Shown one piece after another: positions 9,000 through 18,091 of a stretch of 64,000 bases of DNA (the stretch's first letter is position 1; the number at the start of each line of letters is the position of its first letter). The notes under the pieces were generated by a model. The model was not told the DNA's origin. It worked only from the letters and a program-made list of their open reading frames with translations, and did no database searches. The position numbers and the translations under genes are program-made. This stretch comes from CAVVEQ01 sp963802095 (GTDB lineage: Bacteria; Chloroflexota; Anaerolineae; Anaerolineales; Anaerolineaceae), in contig CAWDHI010000005.1 in the NCBI GenBank assembly GCA_963802095.1, positions 186,001-250,000 on the forward strand, in the 5' to 3' direction.

Positions 9000-11900
9000 A
9001 TGGAAAATGGAAAAATGATCGCTATAGTTGGGATGGGGGCTATTCTGCCGGACGCTTTTGATGTGCCATCGTTTTGGAAAAACATCGAAAGCAGCAGGTA
9101 TTCGATCACCGATATCCCGGCTGGCCGCTGGAAAGAGGAACTGTATTACGATCCGGATCCATTTGCACCGGATAAAACGTATACCAAAATCGGTGCGTTC
9201 GTTCGGGATTATGAATTCGAGCCATACAAATTTGGAATTGCCATCCCACCCAAAGTTCTGGCAACGATGGATACGGTCCAGCAGTGGGCGATTGCAGCCA
9301 GTCACCAGGCTTTGACTGATTATGGTTATCCTGCCCGAAAGCTCGACCCGGAACGCGTGGCGGTGATCTTCGGTAACTCAAACTCCGGTGATTCGCATTA
9401 CCGCTCGAATTTCCGCATCCTCCTCCCCGAATTTTTGGATATTCTTGGATCAGTTCCCGGTTTTGGAGGATTATCACCGGCCGTAAAAACCGCCATTTTC
9501 CAGGAAATGACAGCAGAAATCCAATCGCGGATTTTACCGATCACCGAGGATACCATGCCCGGGGAGCTTTCCAATATCATTTCCGGACGGGTGGCGAATG
9601 TTTTCAATTTTAGCGGACCCAACTTTATAACCGACGCTGCCTGTGCATCCTCTCTGGCTGCTCTTCAGACTGCCACCGAAGGTTTAATAAGCGGGAAGTT
9701 CGATACTGCTGTGACCGGTGGGATAGATCACAGCATGAGCCCGGAATCCTATATTAAATTCTGCAAGATCGGTGCTCTCAGCCCTGATGGCTCCCGCCCG
9801 TATGCGGATGGCGCCAACGGATTCGTAATGGGCGAAGGAGCGGTCGTTTTCCTGCTTAAACGTCTGGCGGATGCCGAACGTGATGGCGATAAGATCTACG
9901 CGGTCATCCGCGGAATTGGCGGCAGCTCGGACGGCAAAGGGAAGGGTATCACCGCACCCAATCCGCTCGGGCAGCAGCGCGCCATTGAGCGTGCCTGGCA
10001 GGATGCAGGGATTAACCCCACTTCGGTTGGTTTGGTCGAAGGTCATGGAACTTCTACCAGGGTGGGCGATGTCGCCGAGGTTACCAGTTTGAACATGGTT
10101 TTCGGCTCTTTGGGGATGAAACCCGGCAGTGTCGCGCTGGGATCGGTTAAATCAAATATCGGCCACCTAAAAAGCGCTGCTGGAGCGGTGGGATTGCTAA
10201 AAACAATTCTTGCCTTGCATAACCGTGTCCTGCCTCCCTCTGCCAATTTTGAGCGTCCGAATCCGAATATTGATTTCAGCAATCTGCCCTTCAAAGTTAA
10301 TACCCAATCCCGTGAGTGGTCAGTTCCGGAAGGAAATTTCCGGTTCGCTGGTGTGAGCTCCTTCGGTTTTGGCGGAACCAACTTCCACGTTGTTTTGGAG
10401 GAATATTTCCCCGGAGTTGCCGGGAAGGAATCCGTTTCCGTTTCGGTTCCTTTGAACATTCAGCAGGTTACTGCGCAGGTTTCAGCCCCGATGGAAAGCA
10501 CTGTTTCTTCACCCGTTCCATCAATGGTTCAGGGTGCAGACCAGGAAATGGTCAAGCAATATGTACTGGCGACTGTTAGCGAAAAAACAGGCTACCCAGC
10601 GGAAATGCTGGATCTAGACCTTGACCTTGAAGCCGACCTGGGGATCGATACGGTCAAACAGGCCGAGCTGCTGATGATGATCCGCACCCACTACAATATC
10701 CCCCGCCGCGAAGATCTGCGACTTTCGGATTACAACACCTTGGCAAAAGTGATCGCCTTCATTTGCGAAGGGCTGAATACCGGAACACTCGCGCCGGAAC
10801 CCCAGGGTACTGCTACTACGGTACTGGAATCATCTGCCAAGGTGGCTGTGACGGTCCACAATTCGGATGACTCCGAGTTGCGCCCGTACCAGGGATTATT
10901 CTTCACCTCCGCAGATTCCGTTGATGATTTGATCAAGTCCGTGGATATCACTTTGCAGAAGGCTGCTGGCGGAGAACAGGTGGAATCCCGTTGTCCTTTA
11001 CCCGAAGAATTGCGCCGCACGGAGCGTATCGCTATCGATTATGCGGATCAATCCGAACTATTGAAACGTCTTGAAAAAACCCTTGCTGGTCTAAAAACAG
11101 AAAATCCGGGTACCTGGAAAGCGCTGCAGGCGCACGGCATCTACCGCGGAAGCGGAGCACCTGGAAAAGTGGCTTTCCTCTTCCCCGGGCAGGGATCCCA
11201 GTATGTGAATATGTTCCTGGATATGCGGGATTCCGAGCCGGTCGTTAAAAATACTTTCGATGAGGCCGACCGGATCATGACGCCGATCCTGGGAAAACCA
11301 TTGACCAGTTTTATTTACACGGACGGAAGTGAAGAGGAATTACAACAGGCTGAAAAGGAACTGAAGAATACCCAGATCACCCAGCCTGCGATGCTGACCG
11401 CGAATGTGGCAGTGATGCGGGTTTTGAAAAAATACGGTGTTACCCCCGATATGGTTATAGGTCATAGTCTCGGGGAATATGCTGCCCTCGTCGCTGCTGG
11501 TGTACTTTCCTTTGATGAAGCCCTGAGGGTTGTTAGCGCCCGTGGCAGGGAAATGAGCAAAGTTGAAATGGAAGACAAGGGTTGTATGGCAGCGGTTTCC
11601 GCTCCCCTTGAAAAAGTCACCGAAGTGATCAGTTCCATCGAGGATTATGTGGTCCTTGCCAATATCAATAGCCCCGTTCAGTGCGTCCTGGGGGGATCAA
11701 CAAAAGGTATAGACGAAGCCATCGCCAAATTCCAGGCCGAAGGACTGCAAGCGGTCAAGATACCGGTTTCGCATGCGTTCCATACGAAGATCGTCGCTCC
11801 GGCCAGTGGACCACTGCGGGAGGTAGTTGCCGGGATGAATGTTCAGTCTCCCAAGCTTCCCGTTGTTGCCAATGTCACCGGTGAGTTTTATCCGCAAAGC

Positions 11901-14900
11901 GCAGAGGGTATTCCAGACCTTTTAGCAAGCCAGGTGGCTTCTCCTGTGCAATTCGTAAAAGGAATGCAGACCCTTTATGAAAATGGAGCCCGGATCTATA
12001 TTGAATGCGGTCCTAAACGCGTCTTGAGCTCTCTGGCTGCAGATAACCTCAAGGATTTAGAGGGAGTTACCATCATTCCCACCAACCACCCCCGCAAGGG
12101 TGGGAAATCCAGCTTCAATGAGGCCCTTTGTGGAATGTATGCTGCAGGGATCCCCCGTGAAAAGGTTGCTTCCGGTCAGGTGATGAATCTAAACACATCA
12201 GTCCCGGTTGAAGTCTCCGTGCCCGTTTATGCTTCCATCGATTCACGACAGAATGCAGGAATTACCGGTTCCGTAGTGATCAGCGGTGCAGGTCTTGGTT
12301 TACCTGGAAAAAACGGTCATGTATTTGATGACGGGAATATCGACAGTATCCTGAATGGGGATATGCGCATCGAGCCTCTGTCAGTAGAGGTTCGCCAATC
12401 CATGCTGGAGAAGCATGTCACCCGCCTAGTGAAGAGCGACGCTGGAGCTGTTATGGAAGAGATCACTGATCTCGACCAGGTACTCAAGCTCGCCGGGCAG
12501 GGCGGAGAATTCGATCTGCAGGAGGATTTCGGGGTTCCGGAGGAACGCGTGGAGACATTGGATATTTCCACACAACTTGCCATCGCTGCAGGGATCGAAG
12601 CTCTGCGGGACGCAGGCATCCCCCTTGTAATGCAATATAAGAAGACAACCACCGGATCATTGCTGCCAAAAAGTATGAAGCTGCCATCGGCTCTCCAGGA
12701 TGAGACCGGAGTGATCTTTTGCTCGGCTTTTCCCGGGCTTGACCGCATGGCAGATGAAGCCGACCGTTTTTACGAGAACAGGATCCTTGAAAAGCAGATC
12801 GAAGAGATCCAGGAGACGATCAATCTCCTCGGTTCGCTCTGCCCTGATGGTCAAACTCAGCTCCGGGATGAGTTGGATCGAAGGAAATATGAACTTGAAC
12901 ACAAGAAGAAGGTGTTGGATTATTCCTTCGACCGCCGGTTCGTTTTCCGCGTCCTTTCAATGGGTCATTCCCAATTTGCCGAGTATATCGGTGCACGAGG
13001 ACCGAACACGCATGTGAATGCAGCCTGTGCATCCACAACCCACGCGGTTTCGATCGCTGAAGATTGGATCCGGGCTGGTCGCTGCCGGCGTGTGATCGTG
13101 GTTGCCGGTGATGATATTACCAATCCAACCCTTATTTCCTGGATCGGGAGTTCGATGTTCGCCAGCGGGGCAGCCACCATTGAGGGTGACCTACGCATGG
13201 CAGCACTGCCCTTCGATCGCCGCAGGAACGGGATGATCATGGGAATGGGTGCAGCTGCCCTTGTAATAGAAAGCGAAGATTCAGTCCGCGAGCGGGGTAT
13301 GCGAGGAATCGGGGAGATTCTTTCTTCGAATATCTCCAACTCAGCCTTCCACGGCACCCGCCTGGATGTAACCCATGTAGGCGAGGTGATGGAACGTCTC
13401 CTCAAGACCGCCGAGCAGCGCTTTGGGTTCTGCCGTCAGGATATGGCTGCAAAAACCGTATTTGTTTCCCACGAGACATACACTCCCGCACGCGGTGGCA
13501 GTGCCAGCGCCGAAATTCACGCGCTGCGTTCCTGCTTCGGCGACAAGGCAAATCAAATTGTCATAGCCAACACAAAAGGATTTACCGGTCACACCATGGG
13601 CGTGGGCGTGGAGGATGTTGTTGCTGTCAAAGCATTGGAAACCGGAAAAGTTCCTCCCATCGCCCATATTGGAGAAGGTTTTGAACCTGATCCCGAGCTG
13701 GGAGACCTGAATCTTTCGAAGGGTGGCGAATATGACCCTGAATTTTCGCTCCGGCTCGGTGCCGGGTTTGGCTCGCAGATCGCCATGACGCTGGTTCACA
13801 AGGTCCCGGGCCAAAGGGACAGAGTGGACCAGGAAAAATATAATTCCTGGTTAAGCAACGTCACAGGTTATGGGCATCCTGAGCAGGAAGTCATCAAACG
13901 CACTCTGCGGATTAAATCGCTCAACGCGCCTGAAAAGACACCTGCTGTCTCGACCTGGGTTTATGGACAAGGTCCGACATTGAGGGCAGCCTGGCAAATT
14001 GATGGCGCAAGTCGTACTGCTTCAGTAACCCAACCGGAGATCAGTGTAAACAAACCGGTGGAAACGACAATCAGCATTTCTGTTGAGCAGCCTCATCAAC
14101 CCACGATGGATCCGGTAGCAGCATCCGTTGTAGCAGGGCAGGATGATGAGGCGGTTAAGAACCACCTACTCGCCCTTGTCAGCGAAAAGACCGGATATCC
14201 TGTGGAAATGCTGGATCTCGATCTGGATCTGGAAGCAGATCTCGGAATCGATACTGTCAAACAGGCCGAGCTATTCGCTGCAGCCCGCACTTATTATGGC
14301 ATTCCGCGGCGCGAAGATTTAATCTTGGCGGATTACAACACACTTCGGAAAGTTGTCGGTTTTATGCAGAAAAACGTCAACCAGGCAGCTCCGATAAAAA
14401 CCGAGGAAGTTCCCGTAACGGTGGAAACCAAGGTTGTTGTGGCATCAGATGCAAAATTACCGGAGCCTCAGGTGGTTTCCTTATCGGCAAATTCTGAAGA
14501 GATAAAAGCTCATGTCCTCTCCGTGGTGAGCGAAAAGACAGGGTATCCCGTCGAAATGCTGGACCTGGAGCTCGACCTGGAAGCTGACCTTGGTATCGAT
14601 ACGGTCAAACAGGCCGAACTATTTGCTGCGGTGAGGACATATTATGGCATCCCGCGGCGCGAGGACTTGATCCTGGCTGATTACAATACCCTGGCCAAAG
14701 TGATCGGATTCATCGAAAACTCCCTGGTAAATATCGCTGAATCGAATGAGAAAAGCGAAGCCATAGAGGTCGAACCAAAGACTGAAGAGACCAATGAGAT
14801 GCCAATGGAGAATTCCGGTCCGGATGTAAATCGACGGGTACCTGTACCGGCTTTATTCCCAAGGCTGGATCTGTGCCTGCCAACCGGTGTGACCCTCGAG

Positions 14901-17333
14901 GGCAGCCATGTGGTTGTGGTGAAAGATGGCGGTAAAGTGGCTGCAAGCCTGGTCAAAGAACTTGGATCAAAGAAAGCGCAAGTTTTGGAAACATCGCTGG
15001 CTGAGGCCCGCACCAAAATGGCGGATTGGGTTAAGGATGGTGAAATCAACGGTGTTTACTTCCTGCCCGGGTTGGATTCCAATCCGGATTGGAAAAAAAG
15101 CTCCTCTGAGGATTGGAACAGTCACCTGGATCAGAGGTTGGAGGCGCTTTATCATATTGCCAGGTCGCTGCCGGAAAAAGCCTTTTTAATCGGTGCCACC
15201 CGCATGGGAGGCCTGCAGGGTATTTCCCACACGGTGAACCCTCTTGGCGGTGGAATCAGCGGGTTCCTCAAAGCACTTCGTCGGGAGCGACCGGAAAGCC
15301 TCGTTAAAGCGGTAGATTTCGCTACGAAGGCATCGGTGGCAAATATTGTAAGCAGCCTGGTCGCCGAAACGATTTCTGATCCGGATACGGGGGAAATCGG
15401 GTACCAAGGTGACCACAGGTTTGGGATCATTCTCCAACCCGAAAAGGAAATGGAAGCAGCCCCCGTTGATTCGCTAGAAGGCGGCATTTTCGTAGTAAGC
15501 GGTGGAGCAGGTGGGATCACTGCGGCAGTCGTTCGGGACCTCGCAGCGACCACCCGCGGAAGCTTTTACCTGCTGGGAAGAACTTCCCTGACCGGCATAG
15601 ACGACCCTGACCTGGCGAAAATGGGACATGATCGTAATCTATTCAAGCAGGAACTGCAGACCCGGATGGCGCAGGAAGGGGCAAAAGTCACCCCGGTGCA
15701 GGTGGAAAACAAATTGGCCGAGCTGGATCGCATCCAGGCGGTATATGACCTGGTTGATGCAGTCACAAAAGCTGGCGCAAAAGCCGAGTACATCCAATGT
15801 GATGTCACTGATCAAGCTGCTGTAACTGCCGTGGTTCAGAAAATTAGCACTGCGAATGAGCGGGTGGATGTGTTTATTCATGCCGCTGGTATTGAAAAAA
15901 GCCGCAAGATCGATACGAAATCCATCGAAGAGTTCAAGCAGACTGTATCCATAAAAGCGGATGGTTTTCTGAATGTCTTCCGTTCGCTGGAAGCAGCCAA
16001 TAGGCTGCCAAAAAGCGTGGTTTTCTTCTCCTCGGTGGCGGGCAGGTTTGGTAATGCCGGGCAGACGGATTACAGTGCTGGGAATGATCTACTTTCCAAA
16101 TATGCGGCCTGGTTGCCAGCCAAATATCCGAATATGCAAGCAGTCTCCATCGATTGGGGTGCCTGGGCGGAAATTGGTATGGCAAGCCGTGGTTCGATAC
16201 CGCGGATGATGGAGCACTTTGGGATCGAAATGATGCAACCGAAAAAAGCTTCCCCGATGGTTTATCAAGAGCTTCTGTCCGGCAGGAGCGGCGAGGTGGT
16301 TATTGCCGGATCGTTGGGACAAATGGAATCTTCCGAAGTTGAGAAATGCGGGTTTGATTTCCCGAAAGCGGATGAAGCCCTTCGGAAGGATGGGGCGATG
16401 CATAGGATGTTCTCCCACCTGGTTGGCTGCAGCAAGGTTAATGGAATTCGCCTTGAAGCCACCCTGAATCCGGATGAGCTGCCATATCTTCAGGATCATG
16501 CGATAAACGGAGTGCCTGTATTACCCGGGGTGATCGGCATCCAGGGTTTTTCCACAGCAGCTAAACATGTGGCCTCTGTGCTCGCTTCCAGTAAAAATGG
16601 TTTTGAAGTGGGAAGACTGGAAAAAATCCATTTCCTGGCACCTTTCAAGTTTTATGACAACAAACCCCGCACGATCATCTGGAATGCCCTCCCGGTGCTC
16701 GAAGGAGAAGACCTGGTGGTCAAAGTGACGCTGGAATCGGATATCCGCCGGGTGGATGGCAGGATCGACCACACCCTGCACTTCAGTGGTATGGTTTATC
16801 TAACCGAAGACCTGCCAATTGAGAAAATGGAATCAAATCCTCCCAAATGGGGAAAAAAGAAAGCTGTTTCGGCGGAAGATATTTATAAACTTTATTTCCA
16901 TGGACCTTCCTTCCAGGTGCTCGATGCAGCCCAATCTTCCCGCAGCAATGTCCTGGGAAGGTTGAATAAAGAGGTGCTGATGGATGCTTCCGGAAAACCC
17001 GGTTCCATGAGCACCCCTCTTCTGATTGAGCTCTGCTTCCAAACCGCGGGGCTGTGGGAGGCAGGCGCAACCGGGACGCTGGCTTTGCCGTCTTCAGTGG
17101 CGAAACTTACCGTTTATTCCCGGTCGATGAATGGAGTCCCCATATTTGCAGAGGTTACCCCGCGCGAATGCGAGGGAATCCTGACCTTTGATGCCCGTGT
17201 TGTGGATTCAAAGGGCAATGTATTTGTAGAGGTGGAAGATTACCGCACCTCCCCGCTGCCTTTTCCTGCAGAGGAAAGTCAGGTGGAACCCATGAAGGTT
17301 CTGGTTACCAATCGCGACCAAAATTGCGAGTAA
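9000..17333 (+). CDS. Multidomain PUFA-synthase-like / type I polyketide synthase (KS-ACP-AT-KS-ACP-ACP-KR-DH)
   Basis: This 2777-residue cytosolic megasynthase should build a reduced acyl or polyketide chain from malonyl units. KS1 spans about 1-470 (Cys215, His349, His389, all intact). ACP1 is about 515-590. The acyltransferase is about 722-1040 (GHSLGEY Ser823; HAFH with His928, the malonyl-type signature). KS2 is about 1120-1610 (Cys1343, His1491, His1531) with a charged helical insert near 1255-1315. ACP2 and ACP3 are about 1715-1795 and 1830-1905. The ketoreductase is about 2160-2430 (GGAGG nucleotide loop, Ser2344/2345, Tyr2358, Asn2362). A double-hotdog dehydratase is about 2490-2750 (HxxxGxxxxP with His2500). 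No thioesterase is present. The order resembles PfaA but carries a second KS. All ACPs read LGIDT, with Thr551, Thr1752 and Thr1868 in place of Ser. The start has GAGGAG eight bases upstream. Confidence 0.88.
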   Translation: MENGKMIAIVGMGAILPDAFDVPSFWKNIESSRYSITDIPAGRWKEELYYDPDPFAPDKTYTKIGAFVRDYEFEPYKFGIAIPPKVLATMDTVQQWAIAASHQALTDYGYPARKLDPERVAVIFGNSNSGDSHYRSNFRILLPEFLDILGSVPGFGGLSPAVKTAIFQEMTAEIQSRILPITEDTMPGELSNIISGRVANVFNFSGPNFITDAACASSLAALQTATEGLISGKFDTAVTGGIDHSMSPESYIKFCKIGALSPDGSRPYADGANGFVMGEGAVVFLLKRLADAERDGDKIYAVIRGIGGSSDGKGKGITAPNPLGQQRAIERAWQDAGINPTSVGLVEGHGTSTRVGDVAEVTSLNMVFGSLGMKPGSVALGSVKSNIGHLKSAAGAVGLLKTILALHNRVLPPSANFERPNPNIDFSNLPFKVNTQSREWSVPEGNFRFAGVSSFGFGGTNFHVVLEEYFPGVAGKESVSVSVPLNIQQVTAQVSAPMESTVSSPVPSMVQGADQEMVKQYVLATVSEKTGYPAEMLDLDLDLEADLGIDTVKQAELLMMIRTHYNIPRREDLRLSDYNTLAKVIAFICEGLNTGTLAPEPQGTATTVLESSAKVAVTVHNSDDSELRPYQGLFFTSADSVDDLIKSVDITLQKAAGGEQVESRCPLPEELRRTERIAIDYADQSELLKRLEKTLAGLKTENPGTWKALQAHGIYRGSGAPGKVAFLFPGQGSQYVNMFLDMRDSEPVVKNTFDEADRIMTPILGKPLTSFIYTDGSEEELQQAEKELKNTQITQPAMLTANVAVMRVLKKYGVTPDMVIGHSLGEYAALVAAGVLSFDEALRVVSARGREMSKVEMEDKGCMAAVSAPLEKVTEVISSIEDYVVLANINSPVQCVLGGSTKGIDEAIAKFQAEGLQAVKIPVSHAFHTKIVAPASGPLREVVAGMNVQSPKLPVVANVTGEFYPQSAEGIPDLLASQVASPVQFVKGMQTLYENGARIYIECGPKRVLSSLAADNLKDLEGVTIIPTNHPRKGGKSSFNEALCGMYAAGIPREKVASGQVMNLNTSVPVEVSVPVYASIDSRQNAGITGSVVISGAGLGLPGKNGHVFDDGNIDSILNGDMRIEPLSVEVRQSMLEKHVTRLVKSDAGAVMEEITDLDQVLKLAGQGGEFDLQEDFGVPEERVETLDISTQLAIAAGIEALRDAGIPLVMQYKKTTTGSLLPKSMKLPSALQDETGVIFCSAFPGLDRMADEADRFYENRILEKQIEEIQETINLLGSLCPDGQTQLRDELDRRKYELEHKKKVLDYSFDRRFVFRVLSMGHSQFAEYIGARGPNTHVNAACASTTHAVSIAEDWIRAGRCRRVIVVAGDDITNPTLISWIGSSMFASGAATIEGDLRMAALPFDRRRNGMIMGMGAAALVIESEDSVRERGMRGIGEILSSNISNSAFHGTRLDVTHVGEVMERLLKTAEQRFGFCRQDMAAKTVFVSHETYTPARGGSASAEIHALRSCFGDKANQIVIANTKGFTGHTMGVGVEDVVAVKALETGKVPPIAHIGEGFEPDPELGDLNLSKGGEYDPEFSLRLGAGFGSQIAMTLVHKVPGQRDRVDQEKYNSWLSNVTGYGHPEQEVIKRTLRIKSLNAPEKTPAVSTWVYGQGPTLRAAWQIDGASRTASVTQPEISVNKPVETTISISVEQPHQPTMDPVAASVVAGQDDEAVKNHLLALVSEKTGYPVEMLDLDLDLEADLGIDTVKQAELFAAARTYYGIPRREDLILADYNTLRKVVGFMQKNVNQAAPIKTEEVPVTVETKVVVASDAKLPEPQVVSLSANSEEIKAHVLSVVSEKTGYPVEMLDLELDLEADLGIDTVKQAELFAAVRTYYGIPRREDLILADYNTLAKVIGFIENSLVNIAESNEKSEAIEVEPKTEETNEMPMENSGPDVNRRVPVPALFPRLDLCLPTGVTLEGSHVVVVKDGGKVAASLVKELGSKKAQVLETSLAEARTKMADWVKDGEINGVYFLPGLDSNPDWKKSSSEDWNSHLDQRLEALYHIARSLPEKAFLIGATRMGGLQGISHTVNPLGGGISGFLKALRRERPESLVKAVDFATKASVANIVSSLVAETISDPDTGEIGYQGDHRFGIILQPEKEMEAAPVDSLEGGIFVVSGGAGGITAAVVRDLAATTRGSFYLLGRTSLTGIDDPDLAKMGHDRNLFKQELQTRMAQEGAKVTPVQVENKLAELDRIQAVYDLVDAVTKAGAKAEYIQCDVTDQAAVTAVVQKISTANERVDVFIHAAGIEKSRKIDTKSIEEFKQTVSIKADGFLNVFRSLEAANRLPKSVVFFSSVAGRFGNAGQTDYSAGNDLLSKYAAWLPAKYPNMQAVSIDWGAWAEIGMASRGSIPRMMEHFGIEMMQPKKASPMVYQELLSGRSGEVVIAGSLGQMESSEVEKCGFDFPKADEALRKDGAMHRMFSHLVGCSKVNGIRLEATLNPDELPYLQDHAINGVPVLPGVIGIQGFSTAAKHVASVLASSKNGFEVGRLEKIHFLAPFKFYDNKPRTIIWNALPVLEGEDLVVKVTLESDIRRVDGRIDHTLHFSGMVYLTEDLPIEKMESNPPKWGKKKAVSAEDIYKLYFHGPSFQVLDAAQSSRSNVLGRLNKEVLMDASGKPGSMSTPLLIELCFQTAGLWEAGATGTLALPSSVAKLTVYSRSMNGVPIFAEVTPRECEGILTFDARVVDSKGNVFVEVEDYRTSPLPFPAEESQVEPMKVLVTNRDQNCE

Positions 17334-17370
17334 AATTAATTCTCCCTGGTTCAACCGGGGAGAATTAATT
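17334..17370. repeat. Perfect inverted repeat between synthase and PPTase genes
   Basis: AATTAATTCTCCC at 17334-17346 pairs with GGGAGAATTAATT ending at 17370. The inner bases can extend the stem with one G-T pair. It begins right after the synthase stop codon and ends four bases before the PPTase ATG, and it contains the only plausible ribosome-binding bases (GGGGAG, 17357-17362) of that gene. There is no T-run behind it, so it is less like a classical terminator than an RNA structure that could throttle PPTase translation or protect the upstream message. Confidence 0.6.
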
Positions 17371-17374
17371 TCTA

Positions 17375-18088
17375 ATGATACATTTAGCGTTTTCTTCCTT
17401 TTCAATTATTCGCATTATTGCCGGAGGTAGAACCGCAGCGGATCTGTTTGGCCCGCTTGAATGGGACGAATATTCCCGGCTGAAAATTCCAGCCAGGCTC
17501 GCGGAGTGGGAATCGAGCCGGCTGGCAGTGAAGAAAATGATCAAGGAGGTGGTGCCCGGGACAGAGTCCATGCCTCTCTCCTCGATCCAGATTCAAAAAG
17601 AAGCATCCGGTGCGCCGTATGTGGTTGTTGATGGCATCGGTCGCCTGTCGGGATGCCTTTCCATCAGTCATTCCAACGGGTTTGTGTTCATTGGTTATGC
17701 CGAAGAAACCTCCCGGTTTGGTGTGGATCTGGAATTGGTTGAGGAAAGATCGAAGGAGTTCGTTCTGGATTATTTTACGGAAACCGAGATCCAATACCTG
17801 GAGGCTTGCGCAGTGGATCATAAACCAGGTATCATCACCCTGCTCTGGAGCGCAAAAGAAGCTGCGTTAAAGGCTGCTCGCCTTGGGTTGAAATTGGATA
17901 CCCGCAGGATCGAAATCACCCCGCATACTTGTTTTGAGATAAGTCCCTTCTGGCAAACAGCCAGTATCGATTGTCTTGAATTGGGTCTGGATTTCCCCCA
18001 CTTATTCTGGCGTTCGGAGGAAGGTTTTATCCAAACTTATTGCGTGAACTCGATGGGTCCGGTGGAGACAGGATGGGTGAAGCTTTGA
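17375..18088 (+). CDS. Sfp-type 4'-phosphopantetheinyl transferase
   Basis: This 237-residue enzyme should transfer the phosphopantetheine arm of CoA to carrier domains, here most simply those of the synthase 41 bp upstream. The Sfp-superfamily signatures are in place: SISHS at residues 96-100, the Mg-binding FGVDLE block at 115-120 and WSAKEAALKA at 158-167. The length matches Sfp/HetI-type enzymes rather than the short AcpS type. Pairing with a PfaA-like synthase parallels PfaE in PUFA clusters. The gene converges on the PfaD-like gene with only three bases between the stop codons. Because the partner ACPs carry Thr instead of Ser, this enzyme is the obvious candidate for an altered acceptor specificity, but that is inference. 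Confidence 0.88.
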   Translation: MIHLAFSSFSIIRIIAGGRTAADLFGPLEWDEYSRLKIPARLAEWESSRLAVKKMIKEVVPGTESMPLSSIQIQKEASGAPYVVVDGIGRLSGCLSISHSNGFVFIGYAEETSRFGVDLELVEERSKEFVLDYFTETEIQYLEACAVDHKPGIITLLWSAKEAALKAARLGLKLDTRRIEITPHTCFEISPFWQTASIDCLELGLDFPHLFWRSEEGFIQTYCVNSMGPVETGWVKL

Positions 18089-18091
18089 TGT

